DNA from: G963667675 sp965197565 | GTDB lineage: Bacteria; Chloroflexota; Dehalococcoidia; Lucifugimonadales; UBA3495 | Direction: 5' to 3' | DNA length: 64,000 bases | Assembly (NCBI GenBank): GCA_965197565.1 | Contig: CBDANK010000004.1 | Location: 992,001 to 1,056,000 of the forward strand | Shown here: positions 52,825-61,701 of the stretch, piece after piece | How the letters are laid out: every line of letters begins with the position of its first letter | Position numbering within the stretch: the stretch's first letter is position 1 | The notes under the pieces: model-generated | What the model was told of the DNA's origin: nothing | The model's input: only the letters and a program-made list of their open reading frames with translations | The model's database searches: none | Made by a program: the position numbers and the translations under genes

Positions 52825-53820
52825 TCAGGGGAGGAATTTCTGGTAGATTTGGACGCGGTGCCGGTAGCAGTCGGCGACAAACACCTTGGCATTCCGGTCC
52901 ACCTTAACGGATACGGGCCGGTAAAATCTTTGCTTTACCTCGATGTTTTGAGTTGCCAGTTTCAGCTTTTCTTCCACTTCCGGATTGGCGTTCAAGTAGG
53001 CTCGGGCCCACTTGGACATTCCGCAATGGCCCAAGAGAGTGTCCTTGTACTCGCCTTGAGGGTCGAAGACTTGGACCCGGTCGTTCAGCCAGTCACAAAC
53101 GTAGATGTCGCCATCTCCGTCCGCCGTGATTCCGGTGGGGCGGTTAAACTCCCCTTCCCCGGAACCGGAGTTTCCAAAACTCATCAGGAACCGGCCGTCG
53201 GCGTCGAATTTTTGTACGCGGTCGTTGCGCCAATCCGTGACCAAGACATTACCGTCACTGTCGACGGCAATTCCCCAGGGCATATTGAATTGCCCCTCGC
53301 CGGCCCCGAAACTCCCCCATGCCGACACGAACCGGCCTTGTTGAGTCAGCCGTTGAACACGGTGGTTCAAAGTGTCGACCACGTAAAGATCGCCGTTGCC
53401 AGCGAAAGCGATTCCCGAGGGACGGTCGAAGGACCCGTCATCTTGGCCTTGCTGCCCAAAGCAGCGCTGAAACTGGCCTTGACGGTTGAATACACTGATC
53501 CGGTGGGTATGTTCGTCGGCCAGGAACAGCTCGCCCTGCTGGTTGAACTCGATGTCGGTCACCCAGATAAAGTGTCCCTCTTCCTCGCCCCACCCGCTAA
53601 ATTCATCGATGTACTCCCCATCTTTGGTGCAGATGGTAATTCTGAGGGCTTCTCGTTGCTTGGCGTTGGCCCGGTTGGCCACATACAGCAGGTCGTCCGG
53701 GCCCAGTGCGATGGCTGCCGGGTTGCTGAATCCGGCCTGGCCCGCCGAAAGCATGCCCACTACATTGTGGTAACTAAAATGGCCGGCTGTCGATAGAGGT
53801 TGTTCTACTTTAGTGCTCAT
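52825..53820 (-). CDS. NHL-repeat beta-propeller protein
   Basis: A 331-residue protein with about six NHL blades, each with the pattern G-E-G-x-F-x-x-P-x-G-I-A-V-D-x-x-G-x-x-x-V-x-D. Examples are GEGQFNMPWGIAVDSDGNVLVTDWRNDRVQKF and GEGEFNRPTGITADGDGDIYVCDWLNDRVQVF. The tail ends VSVKVDRNAKVFVADCYRHRVQIYQKFLP. It begins in a four-base ATGA overlap with the upstream DUF1800 gene and precedes DUF1501, an insertion into the usual DUF1800-DUF1501 pair. No signal peptide. Likely a scaffold or ligand-binding partner (inference). Confidence 0.9.
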   Translation of the reverse strand: MSTKVEQPLSTAGHFSYHNVVGMLSAGQAGFSNPAAIALGPDDLLYVANRANAKQREALRITICTKDGEYIDEFSGWGEEEGHFIWVTDIEFNQQGELFLADEHTHRISVFNRQGQFQRCFGQQGQDDGSFDRPSGIAFAGNGDLYVVDTLNHRVQRLTQQGRFVSAWGSFGAGEGQFNMPWGIAVDSDGNVLVTDWRNDRVQKFDADGRFLMSFGNSGSGEGEFNRPTGITADGDGDIYVCDWLNDRVQVFDPQGEYKDTLLGHCGMSKWARAYLNANPEVEEKLKLATQNIEVKQRFYRPVSVKVDRNAKVFVADCYRHRVQIYQKFLP

Positions 53821-55202
53821 GCAAACTGGTACTCCCGGGTAGAGCCGATTATCCGCATAGTGCCGAGGATGACCTCTCGAGCCGCTTGGCGGTCTTTGGG
53901 GTTATCGGTACGAGTTTGTCCGATGCGGCCCACTTGAGCAAGCAGGTGCTGCCGGGTTTTTTCGTGCAACCGCAACTGGCCCATGAGTTCCAAACACCCG
54001 TCAACAGCGACCTCCGGGTCCAACAACGGATCGCGGTCCAACAACTCATTCACAATGGCGCCTATACCTGGCTGCTCTGGATTGGAAACTTGGTCGGCCA
54101 CAAAGTTTATCCGTTCCACCAAGCTGCCGCTATCGATCCATTCTCTGCCGGTATGCCAACCCTCCACCGTGGGCGGGTTTAGCAGGTCTTGGCCCATATA
54201 CCGTGAGACCAGCGCCACTTCCATGATTCCCCACTTGGGGTATTTGTAGTCGCCCAATAGGTGCAGAGTCCCCACCACTACCTCAGCAGGACTCTTGACT
54301 TTGGCGAATCTGGTAGATTCAGATTTGAAGAAATCTGAATTGAACAACACCCGCAACACCGAGCGGATATCATACTCGTGCTCCATGAAGGCGTTGGCCA
54401 GGATTTCCTCGGCAGCCGCGTCCGGTTGATCGGAAACAAAGAAGTGATACATCTTGGCGGCGATAAACCGGGCTGTGGCCGGATGCCGGACTGTAATATC
54501 TATGATGTCTTCCCCATTGAACCGCCCGCTGTGTCCCAAAAACTGCTTAATACCGTCGTCGTGGTCCTCCGGCAGGTAGCGGAATCGCCAAGGGATTTTC
54601 CCAAAGGGGATGGTGACCGTGTTGTCGTCGTCTATGGTCCAGCCGGTAAAGGCGCGGGCCGCTTCCTGTACGTCGTCTTCGGTGTAGTTCCCCACTCCCA
54701 TGGAGAACAACTCCAACAGTTCCCGGCCCCAGTTTTCATTGACTGAGTCTTTGTGGTTGTAGTTGTTGTCCAGCCAAAAGATCATGGCCGGGTCTTTGGC
54801 CAACTGCACCAGAAGGTCTCGAAAGCTGCCTAAGCCGTAGGTCCGGAACAGGTCGATTTGGTTGAGCATGGTCTTTTCGTGGAGCACCTTGGCCAAGCCG
54901 GTGGCGAAGAGACCGTGCCAGAAAAGAGCTAATTTCTCCTGCAGGGGCCGGACCCCGGCGTAAGCGTTCATCCTGTAGACGAACTCGGTCAGGGCTGCCT
55001 CGATATTGCGGCACTCTTCCCAGTCGGTGTAATAACGCTCCAGTACGTCTTCCTCGATACTCGGCTGAAGCTCCGGATGAAGCAGTTCCTCGACGGTGGC
55101 TTCATAACCCTGGTTGCAGTATCGCTCAAGCTCCTGGAAAGTTGCGCCAAATCCTGCTCGACGTAACAAGTGGGCCATGAGAGGCTTGTCGGATTGTGGC
55201 AT
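53817..55202 (-). CDS. DUF1800 family protein
   Basis: A 461-residue protein of the DUF1800 family: HLLRRAGFGATFQELERYCNQGYEATVEELL at the start, then VRPLQEKLALFWHGLFATGLAKV, QIDLFRTYGLGSFRDLLVQLAKDPAMIFWLDNNYNHKDSVNENWGRELLELFSMGVGNYTEDDVQEAARAFTGW. These are the hallmark stretches (FWHGLFAT, LDN, NENWGRELLELFSMG, AARAFTGW). Function is unknown; it is usually paired with DUF1501. I chose ATG 55202 (CGGAG upstream) over a frame open to 55250. Its stop overlaps the NHL start. Confidence 0.92.
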   Translation of the reverse strand: MPQSDKPLMAHLLRRAGFGATFQELERYCNQGYEATVEELLHPELQPSIEEDVLERYYTDWEECRNIEAALTEFVYRMNAYAGVRPLQEKLALFWHGLFATGLAKVLHEKTMLNQIDLFRTYGLGSFRDLLVQLAKDPAMIFWLDNNYNHKDSVNENWGRELLELFSMGVGNYTEDDVQEAARAFTGWTIDDDNTVTIPFGKIPWRFRYLPEDHDDGIKQFLGHSGRFNGEDIIDITVRHPATARFIAAKMYHFFVSDQPDAAAEEILANAFMEHEYDIRSVLRVLFNSDFFKSESTRFAKVKSPAEVVVGTLHLLGDYKYPKWGIMEVALVSRYMGQDLLNPPTVEGWHTGREWIDSGSLVERINFVADQVSNPEQPGIGAIVNELLDRDPLLDPEVAVDGCLELMGQLRLHEKTRQHLLAQVGRIGQTRTDNPKDRQAAREVILGTMRIIGSTREYQFA

Positions 55203-55341
55203 GTGTGGCTCCGTTACTCGAATAAAGCTGTCAACAATAAGGACCGCCAAAGGTTGATGGAAAACTGCCTTACAGTTGCCCTTGGCTGGCAGGCAAAATT
55301 ATAGGTGCCGCCCCAATACGGGTCAAGGCGGCAATCTTTTG

Positions 55342-55401
55342 GGTACTGACTCAGTTTAATTGAGAATTACCTTAAGCAGTAGGTCAAACTGAGTCAGTAC
55401 C
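55342..55401 (+). repeat. Left 60-bp terminal element (itself palindromic)
   Basis: The outer arm GGTACTGACTCAGTTT (55342-55357) pairs with AAACTGAGTCAGTACC (55386-55401), 16 perfect base pairs, around a 28-bp core that includes AATTGAGAATTACC. A 60-bp unit of this form could be a MITE in its own right. It is preceded by ATCTTTTG and followed by GACTGGAA. Confidence 0.9.
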
Positions 55402-56062
55402 GACTGGAACGGCAGAGTTTCCATTCAGGTGGTGGTCCGACGCTGCGCCACGGCTGCCATGGGCGCGCGGGTGTTGACAATCGGCCTGCGTGAATCATGG
55501 GCTTCAGCACGCCCCTCACCTTCCCGCCTCCAACACCGTCCCTTGGAAAGCCGGCCCTGTTCATCTTGGCCGCAGTAGGCACCGTCTGCCGTAGCGGGTG
55601 CGCCTTAGATTTTTGCGGGGACCGGACTCGGGCCGGATTTGTTTTTGGTTGGAACAAATAAGGAACAAATCGGCCTCGGGGCTGAAATCCCCCTTCGCGA
55701 AAGGGGGCCCGGCAGCGGCCGGTGGCCGGTCGCGGACCCAGGCCCTGCGACTCCACGGCGCTTCGCCGGGGACGAAGGGAGATCGAGGGAGGCTTTTGGC
55801 GGTTGGGACATGAGCAACATGGTTTCAGTTTGGGTATTGGCCTTCGGGCTTGTCAAGGAAGAGGTGGCATTGAGCTAATGGTTGCGAAAGGGGGAGACCC
55901 GGCAGTGGAGTCGATGATGCGGCGGGCCTACGATATGGGCGCAAAATCTTGGGGTACACCCTGCCGTAGCCGAGGGTTTGAGGGCGACACCATGATCGGA
56001 TAAACTTGCAGCTCCTAACGAACAAAAAAGGCCTACCCAACATAGGGCAGAAGGTCGCAGCG
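55402..56062. other. Non-coding part of the element (about 660 bp)
   Basis: I see no gene here. There is a hairpin at 55689-55707 (CCCCCTT and AAGGGGG around CGCGA). The motif GCGAAAGGGGG...CCCGGCAG occurs twice, near 55697 and 55886, and GGAACAAAT is repeated near 55651-55671 (TGGAACAAATAAGGAACAAAT). The stretch may contain the promoter of the cargo gene that follows, but no clear -35/-10 pair stands out. Confidence 0.45.
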
Positions 56063-58540
56063 ATGCTTAGCAGTAAATGGCATAGGATAATCTTCCTGGG
56101 CGTCGTGGCGTCCGCCCTGCTCATGGTGCTATTCCTACCCCAGGCTCTGGCACAGACGCCGCCCCCTGACCAGGACGCCGAGGAGCAGGAGGATATCCCG
56201 ACGGACGACATCCCGGCGGAGGAGATACCGGAGGACTGGCTGCCCATCGGCGCAGTGGTCCCGGAGGCGGAGGGCACAGACCATGACGGCTTGCCCCACG
56301 TGCCCCCGCCCAGCGGGCTCAGAGTAATCTGATGGACCAGTAGCAGCGTCACTCTGCGATGGAACGTGCTGCCTCCGGCAACCAGCTACCGGGTGGAATA
56401 GCGGATTTCCGGAGTACCCGGTTGGAGAGTGGGCAGCCACGTGGGGCCCAGCTCGCCCCCCACGGTGACCAGCAGGGTGCGCAACCTGGGCTCCTGTACC
56501 GGGTACTTTTTCCGGGTGAGGTCGCGCGGGGACGGCATAAACACATCGTCTTCGCCCGGCAATCCCTCGTCCCAGGTGTACAGGTCCACCAACTGTATCC
56601 CACCCACACCCATACCGCCCACACCCACGCCGGTGCCGCCCACGCCGGTTCCCACGTCCACACCGGCGCCCACGTCCACGCCGGTGCCCACGCCCACGCC
56701 GGTGCCCACGTCCACGCCGGTGCCCACGTCCACGCCGGCGCCCACGCCCACGCCGGTGCCCACGCCCACGCCCACGCCGGCGCCCACGTCCACGCCAGCG
56801 CCCACGCCCACGCCGGCGCCCACTCCCACGCCAGCGCCCACGTCCACGCCGGTGCCCACGCCCACGCCGACTAACAGTTGCCCGGTGTTCGACTACGATG
56901 AGCCAATCACCACGCGAAGCGTAGATGAAAATACTGGGGCAGGCACCGATTTCGGTAGGGTCGTCTCGGCTACCGACGACGACGGCGACACGCTGACCTA
57001 CAGCCTCGATAGGGCGGACGAGAGTTCGTTCAGTATCGTGGACACCACCGGCCAACTGCGCACCAGGGCCGCCCTGGATTACGAGAGAAAGAGCAGCTAC
57101 ACCGTCACCGTGTTCGCGTCGGACGGCAGGTGCACTAACTCCATCACCGTCGTGACCATCAACGTCGGTGATGTCGATGAGCCGCCGTCAGCCCCAGGCG
57201 CTCCTACAGTAACAGCTACCTCCGGCTCATCCACAAGCCTGGACGTGAGTTGGACCACCCCGGCCAACGCCGGCAAGCCGCCGATTACCAGCTACGACCT
57301 GCAGTACCGGCAGGAGGGAACGACCGGGGACTTCCAAAACGGCCCGCAGAACGTCGCCGGCGCCGGCATGGCTATACCCAACCTCCAGCCAGGGACCCTC
57401 TACCAGGTGCGGGTGCGGGCAACAAACGCCGAGGGCGACGGCCCCTACTCGTTGCCCGGTTCGGGGAGGACGAACACGCCGCCGCCCGCTCCCACCAACC
57501 TGCGCATCAACGGACACTTTGTCGGCGGCAAAGTTACCCTGCGGTGGAAGCCGGTGTCGGGGGAGGCCAGCTACGAGGTGCGCTACGTCGCAGTGACGTG
57601 CCGTGATGGCGGATGCACACCCGATAGCGTAGGGGCGGGACCCGGCGGCCGTCCCGGTCGTCCGGACTGGCGTATACCAACGAACGTGGAGGTAACGGAC
57701 GTAACGATAGATGAGAATGTTGAGGTAAAGCAGGCGACCTTCAGCGGGCTAGAAACCCATGAACTGGAAGCGGGACAACTCTACCAGGTCGAGGTACGTG
57801 CTGTGGTAACAACCGCTGGCCCCTCCGAATGGTCGGACTTCGTTTACGTCTACCCGACCGAGGAGTATCCCCGTGGAAGCGACGTAGAGGTTGCGACGGT
57901 TGGGTTGTTAGCGCACCAAGACAAGGGACGGTTCGACTACGCGATATGCAACCCGGACCCGGACGATGAGTTTCCTCTGAGTCCCAGCGGCCTGATCCCC
58001 AGGCCATTGACGGATGCAATTATAGAAGATATCGGGGACGCCATTGACGAGTGGGAGGATGCCGTCAAGTGGATTGGCGCCGATGGAAACAACATTATCC
58101 GGGTAAACAACATCTTTGAGGGCTCCGGGGCCTCGTCTTGCGAAGACACCAGTCCCCAGGTGGTCCGAACACGCAACCAGGTAATCTTCTTCAATGACCG
58201 TGACATGGCTAGAGCCTGCGGTGCCGTTGTTCTCGGCTGTTGGTTCCCGACGCGAGAAGATCTGGTTATGCCACAGGACCCGGGGTCAATAATAATGAGG
58301 ACATCTTTAGAAATCCTGGGTTTGGGCTTTGACTGGGACGATGAAGGCTCGGGGGGCTGCTCGGCGTTCTATGCCACTATGGTGCACGAAAGCGGGCACG
58401 CTTTTGGGTTCTATCACGCGTCGAGCAGAGACTCCGTTATGTTCGTCCCGTACAACGCAGAAACCCACAGGCGGCACCAGATTTGCAAGCCATCGGTATA
58501 TGACTTGGTTGCCATGATGACGAACTACCAGTCGCGGTGA
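56063..58540 (+). pseudogene. Secreted cadherin/fibronectin metzincin-like protease, interrupted by two early stop codons
   Basis: From ATG 56063 a signal peptide (IIFLGVVASALLMVLFLPQALAQ) and an acidic region lead into a fibronectin III domain that is cut by TGA at 56330-56332 and TAG at 56399-56401. The frame then stays open to 58540. Read through, it gives SGLRVI-x-WTSSSVTLRWNVLPPATSYRVE-x-RISGVPGW, a normal FN3 domain. After it come a Thr-Pro repeat, a cadherin-like domain (SVDENTGAGTDFGRVVSATDDDGD), two more FN3 domains and a zinc protease end with HESGHAFGFYH and DSVMF (metzincin zinc site and Met-turn). The intact 3' ORF from 56429 has no signal peptide or ribosome site, so I call a pseudogene. 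Confidence 0.75.
56596..56873 (+). repeat. Thr-Pro low-complexity tandem repeat in coding sequence
   Basis: Units of six and twelve bases related to CCCACGCCGGTG and CCCACGTCCACG are repeated about 20 times and translate to (PTPTPVPTSTPAPT)n. This is the usual Pro/Thr linker between domains of secreted cell-surface enzymes. Such DNA is prone to expansion and contraction. Confidence 0.9.
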
Positions 58541-58551
58541 TCAGGAGAACT

Positions 58552-59121
58552 ATGATGACAACTCGTGCTGCGATACCCGCAGTTGTCTTGCTCGCCGTGC
58601 TTACGCTTGCGTTGGCCGCTTGCAGCAACGGGCAGCCTACGTCCGCCCCGAACGCCACGCCACCGGCATTTATGCAGGTCCCCGCGTCTATCCCGGCAGC
58701 GTCGTTGCCCGCTTCTGAGCACTCCTACCTATCCGAGGAGATACCCCCCTGCGCGCCTATACTCGGATCATCCATAGACCCGTGCGGACCCGATTTTCGG
58801 GTTACATCACTCAACACTAGCGTGGTACTAGGCAGCACGCCTTGGAGCGTGCGGACCTATCTTGGCAGGCCAAGCGCTGCGGGGCTATGGGTGGGCCATA
58901 TCGTGCTGCGCGGCACCTACATTCCAGGAACGGTGCGCTGCATCCCGGGCAGGGAAACCTTCCGCCATCTACCTACAGCCACGAATTACTGGTACTCCGG
59001 GTTCGTTTCCTATTCGGACAGATGCTATGCTGACGTGCGGGTGAACGACTACATCCTCGGCTCCGGCCCACCTACCCTGACGGTCATGGTGGGTTACTTC
59101 GGTGGGGGGCCCCCCTTTTGA
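58552..59121 (+). CDS. Lipoprotein, probably the 5' part of the LRR protein gene
   Basis: A 189-residue ORF with a lipoprotein signal (VVLLAVLTLALAACSNG) and an otherwise unrecognised body containing four cysteines (PPCAPILGSSIDPCGPD, VRCIPGRE, SDRCYAD). ATG 58552 has AGGAG five bases upstream and lies 11 bp after the protease frame. It ends in GYFGGGPPF-stop at a G6-C6-T4 run, where the next ORF in the +1 frame continues GGPPFEAARIKVERA. Both frames encode GGPPF across the run, so one base less would give a single protein of about 1000 residues. Confidence 0.7.
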   Translation: MMTTRAAIPAVVLLAVLTLALAACSNGQPTSAPNATPPAFMQVPASIPAASLPASEHSYLSEEIPPCAPILGSSIDPCGPDFRVTSLNTSVVLGSTPWSVRTYLGRPSAAGLWVGHIVLRGTYIPGTVRCIPGRETFRHLPTATNYWYSGFVSYSDRCYADVRVNDYILGSGPPTLTVMVGYFGGGPPF

Positions 59122-61582
59122 GGCGGCGCGGATCAAAGTTGAACGCGCGCTCATCGAAGGCGGGTTTGCCTTTGGGAAACGAATCCCGGAGGGCGGCATC
59201 ACCGGCAGGGAAGCCGTCCTGTTCATCGGCCCGGCGGCCGACGCCTCGATTGAATCGTGGCAGGTCTTCTATACGTGGGGTATAGAGCGGCAGGATGACG
59301 GCACGGTGGTAGCCGTCCATCCGGACAGGCATCATTGGAAGAACCTAGAGAGGGAGATAAACTCCACCGTTTATCAAACCTACCGTTCCTCCCTCCTGGA
59401 AATGGAGCTGCCGGCCTTTAAGCAGGCGGTTACCGCGGCCCATCAGGCGCGGGTCGCCGAGAACGGGGGACGTGTAGCTCCTGCGAGCATGGAAGGTATG
59501 CCGGAGGGTGTGGAGTGGCCCATGCTGGTCATCGACGCCAACCGGTTGGACCGGTTCCTCACCGAGATTGGAGCATACGATCACCCGGACGGCCCGCCGG
59601 CCCAGCCGCCTGCGGTCTACACCTGCGACAACGCCGCGGCGGTGCCGGACTCCATTAGCAACCGGGGGCTGGTGCGGGACTGTTCGGCGTTGTTGGACGG
59701 CAAGGACACACTCCGGGGCGCGGCCGATCTGGACTGGACCGCCAGCAGCGCCGTCACCGGCTGGGAAGGCGTCACCACCGAGGGGACGCCGAGCAAGGTA
59801 ACCAGGGTAGAACTGCCCAGCCAGGGCCTGAACGGCAGCATCCCCGCCCAGGTGGGGAACCTGCTTGGGCTGACTCACCTGGACCTGAGCAACAATTCCC
59901 TGACCGGGGAGATACCGGGGGAATTGGGGCGGCTGGAAAACCTGACCTCACTCAAGCTGTCGGGGAACTCCCTCACCGGGTGCATTCCCCTGGCCCTCAA
60001 GGACGTGGCCAGCAATGACCTGAGTTCGTTAAATCTGCTCTACTGCCGGCCCCCGGCGCCGGAGAACCTGAGGGCCGGCGCGGCTACGGAGGCCGGCATC
60101 CCCCTGATCTGGGACGCCGTATCCAACGCCAGCAAGTATCGGGTGGATTACTGGACCACCGCCAACGATGGCTGGCGCCTGGACGACGACGCGATCACCG
60201 GCACGTCCCACAGCGTGGACGGGCGGACCTGCGACGACGGCTACCGTTTCCAAGTGAGCGCCTACGGCGACGGCGCCACCTATACAGTGGCCTGGAGCGA
60301 TTGGTCGGCCATCATCGTGGAGAGAACTGCCCAGTGCGCGCCGCCGGTGTTCGACGCCCCCTCCTACATCTTCGCCGTCGCCGAGGACGCCGCCGCCGGA
60401 ACGTCGGTGGGTAGCGTCGCGGCCACCGACTCTCAAGGAGACACGGTGTCCTACGCCATTACCGAGGGCAATGATGACGGAGTCTTCGCTATCGACTCCA
60501 CCACCGGCCAGGTCACCGTAGCAAGCGCCCTCGACTATGCCGCCACTCCGGTCCACCTCCTCACCGTCGAGGCCGGGGACCAGCACAGAAACGCCGCTAC
60601 GGTCAGTGCCGAAGTCTCGGTGACCTCGGTGTGCCTGAACGGCACCGTCGTGCCCAATCCGGATAGAAACTCGGCCTTGGTTGGCGACTGCATCATCCTG
60701 TACGGGACACGGAATGAGCTGGCGGGCGCCGCCGCCTTGGACTGGAACGCGGACACGGTCATCGCCAACTGGCAGGGGGTGAGGGTCCGGGGCACACCCA
60801 ACCTTTCCCACGTGACCCACCTATACCTCTCCGGCAATCAGTTGAGCGGCCGGATACCGTCACAACTGGCTGGTCTGTCCAACCTGGAGGTCCTCCACCT
60901 GCACGACAATCAATTGACCGGACCAATACCACCGGCCCTGAGTGGGTTGAGCCGTCTGCGGCAGTTGACCCTGGAAGGGAACCGGTTGACCGGGGCCATA
61001 CCCGCGGGGCTGGGAGGCCTGGCAAACCTGACCGACCTGCATCTGGCGGATAACCAACTGTCGGGCGCGATACCGGCGGAGTTGGGCGACCTGGGCAGCC
61101 TGGAGTACCTGGGCCTAAGCAGCAACGACCTCACCGGCGCCGTGCCCTCTCGGCTGGGCTCACTGCGCAATCTGCAGTACCTATACCTGGAGCAGAACGA
61201 CCTGACCGGGGGAATACCGGCGGAGTTGGGCAGCCTGTCCAATCTCCAGGCCCTGTTCCTCCAAGGCAACCGGTTGTCGGGGGAGATGCCAGTGGAGTTG
61301 AGCCGGCTTACTAATCTGGGGCAGTTGGTGCTTGACGGCAACCTTCTTACCGGGGAGATACCGTCGGAGTTGGGTGAGGTCAGCTCTTTGGAGGACCTAT
61401 TCCTGAGGGACAATAGGTTGACGGGGGAAATACCCACAGAGTTGGAGGAACTAGCCAATCTGAACAAGCTGTACTTGGAAGGAAACGAGTTTACCGGCTG
61501 CATTCCCTCGGGGCTGCGGGACATCGAGCGCAACGACCTGAGGGGATTGGGGCTTCCCTACTGTAGCTCTGCTACCCCCTAG
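59102..61582 (+). CDS. LRR / fibronectin / cadherin-like repeat protein (likely lacks its own start)
   Basis: An 826-codon frame. After about 180 unassigned residues come plant-type leucine-rich repeats (LTHLDLSNNSLTGEIPGELGRLENL), a fibronectin III-like domain, a cadherin-like domain (VAEDAAAGTSVGSVAATDSQGDTVSYAITEGNDDGVFAIDSTTGQVTVASALDY), and a second run of about ten LRRs with the unit L-x-x-L-x-L-x-x-N-x-L-(S/T)-G-x-I-P. Such LRR proteins are normally exported, but this ORF has no signal peptide and only a GTG in the G6 run as start. The frame is open back to 59081. The upstream lipoprotein supplies the missing export signal, so the two are probably one gene with a frameshift. Confidence 0.72.
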   Translation: MGGPPFEAARIKVERALIEGGFAFGKRIPEGGITGREAVLFIGPAADASIESWQVFYTWGIERQDDGTVVAVHPDRHHWKNLEREINSTVYQTYRSSLLEMELPAFKQAVTAAHQARVAENGGRVAPASMEGMPEGVEWPMLVIDANRLDRFLTEIGAYDHPDGPPAQPPAVYTCDNAAAVPDSISNRGLVRDCSALLDGKDTLRGAADLDWTASSAVTGWEGVTTEGTPSKVTRVELPSQGLNGSIPAQVGNLLGLTHLDLSNNSLTGEIPGELGRLENLTSLKLSGNSLTGCIPLALKDVASNDLSSLNLLYCRPPAPENLRAGAATEAGIPLIWDAVSNASKYRVDYWTTANDGWRLDDDAITGTSHSVDGRTCDDGYRFQVSAYGDGATYTVAWSDWSAIIVERTAQCAPPVFDAPSYIFAVAEDAAAGTSVGSVAATDSQGDTVSYAITEGNDDGVFAIDSTTGQVTVASALDYAATPVHLLTVEAGDQHRNAATVSAEVSVTSVCLNGTVVPNPDRNSALVGDCIILYGTRNELAGAAALDWNADTVIANWQGVRVRGTPNLSHVTHLYLSGNQLSGRIPSQLAGLSNLEVLHLHDNQLTGPIPPALSGLSRLRQLTLEGNRLTGAIPAGLGGLANLTDLHLADNQLSGAIPAELGDLGSLEYLGLSSNDLTGAVPSRLGSLRNLQYLYLEQNDLTGGIPAELGSLSNLQALFLQGNRLSGEMPVELSRLTNLGQLVLDGNLLTGEIPSELGEVSSLEDLFLRDNRLTGEIPTELEELANLNKLYLEGNEFTGCIPSGLRDIERNDLRGLGLPYCSSATP

Positions 61583-61604
61583 CCCTCTATTACGAGGACC
61601 GGAA

Positions 61605-61664
61605 GGTACTGACTCAGTTTGACCTATTGTTCAAGGTAATTCTCAATTAAACTGAGTCAGTACC
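61605..61664 (-). repeat. Right 60-bp terminal element
   Basis: Read on the minus strand, it matches the left element at 57 of 60 positions; all three differences lie in the loop (CTTGAACAAT here, CTTAAGCAGT at left). The 16-base arms GGTACTGACTCAGTTT and AAACTGAGTCAGTACC are perfect. It is preceded by GACCGGAA, one base different from the GACTGGAA that follows the left element, and followed by ATCTTTTG. Confidence 0.9.
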
Positions 61665-61701
61665 ATCTTTTGACAGTGCTGGGAGCTGCGCTTTGTCGAA
61701 A

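Larger units (their letters stand above)
55334..61672. mobile_element. Transposon-like unit with 60-bp inverted ends and 8-bp target duplication
   Basis: The unit 55342-61664 begins and ends with inverted 60-bp elements (left 55342-55401, right 61605-61664) that agree at 57 of 60 positions. Directly outside each lies the same eight bases, ATCTTTTG, at 55334-55341 and 61665-61672. This is the signature of an insertion with target-site duplication. The cargo (55402-61604) holds secreted repeat-protein genes with disrupted frames and no transposase that I can recognise, so it is probably non-autonomous or moved by a transposase encoded elsewhere. It sits between the DUF1800 and LLM genes, both on the minus strand. 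Confidence 0.85.

Noticed and set aside
55342..55401. 60-bp palindromes as ordinary bidirectional terminators
   Set aside because: No T-runs follow the stems, the two copies are inverted and almost identical over their loops, and an exact 8-bp direct repeat lies outside the pair, which a terminator would not explain.
56330..56332. In-frame TGA in the FN3 domain as a third selenocysteine
   Set aside because: The position follows SGLRVI and precedes WTSSSV, where FN3 domains carry Ser or Thr, not Cys. A TAG follows 69 bases later, and I saw no clear palindromic hairpin like those at the two accepted sites. A nonsense mutation is simpler.
56596..56873. CRISPR-like tandem array
   Set aside because: The units are 6-12 bases without unique spacers and translate to a Thr-Pro linker in the frame of the surrounding protein.
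56135..57055. Long Arg/Gly-rich minus-strand ORF
   Set aside because: It is the complement of the Thr-Pro repeat and of the cadherin domain; the repeats RGRGHRRG are an artefact of that DNA.
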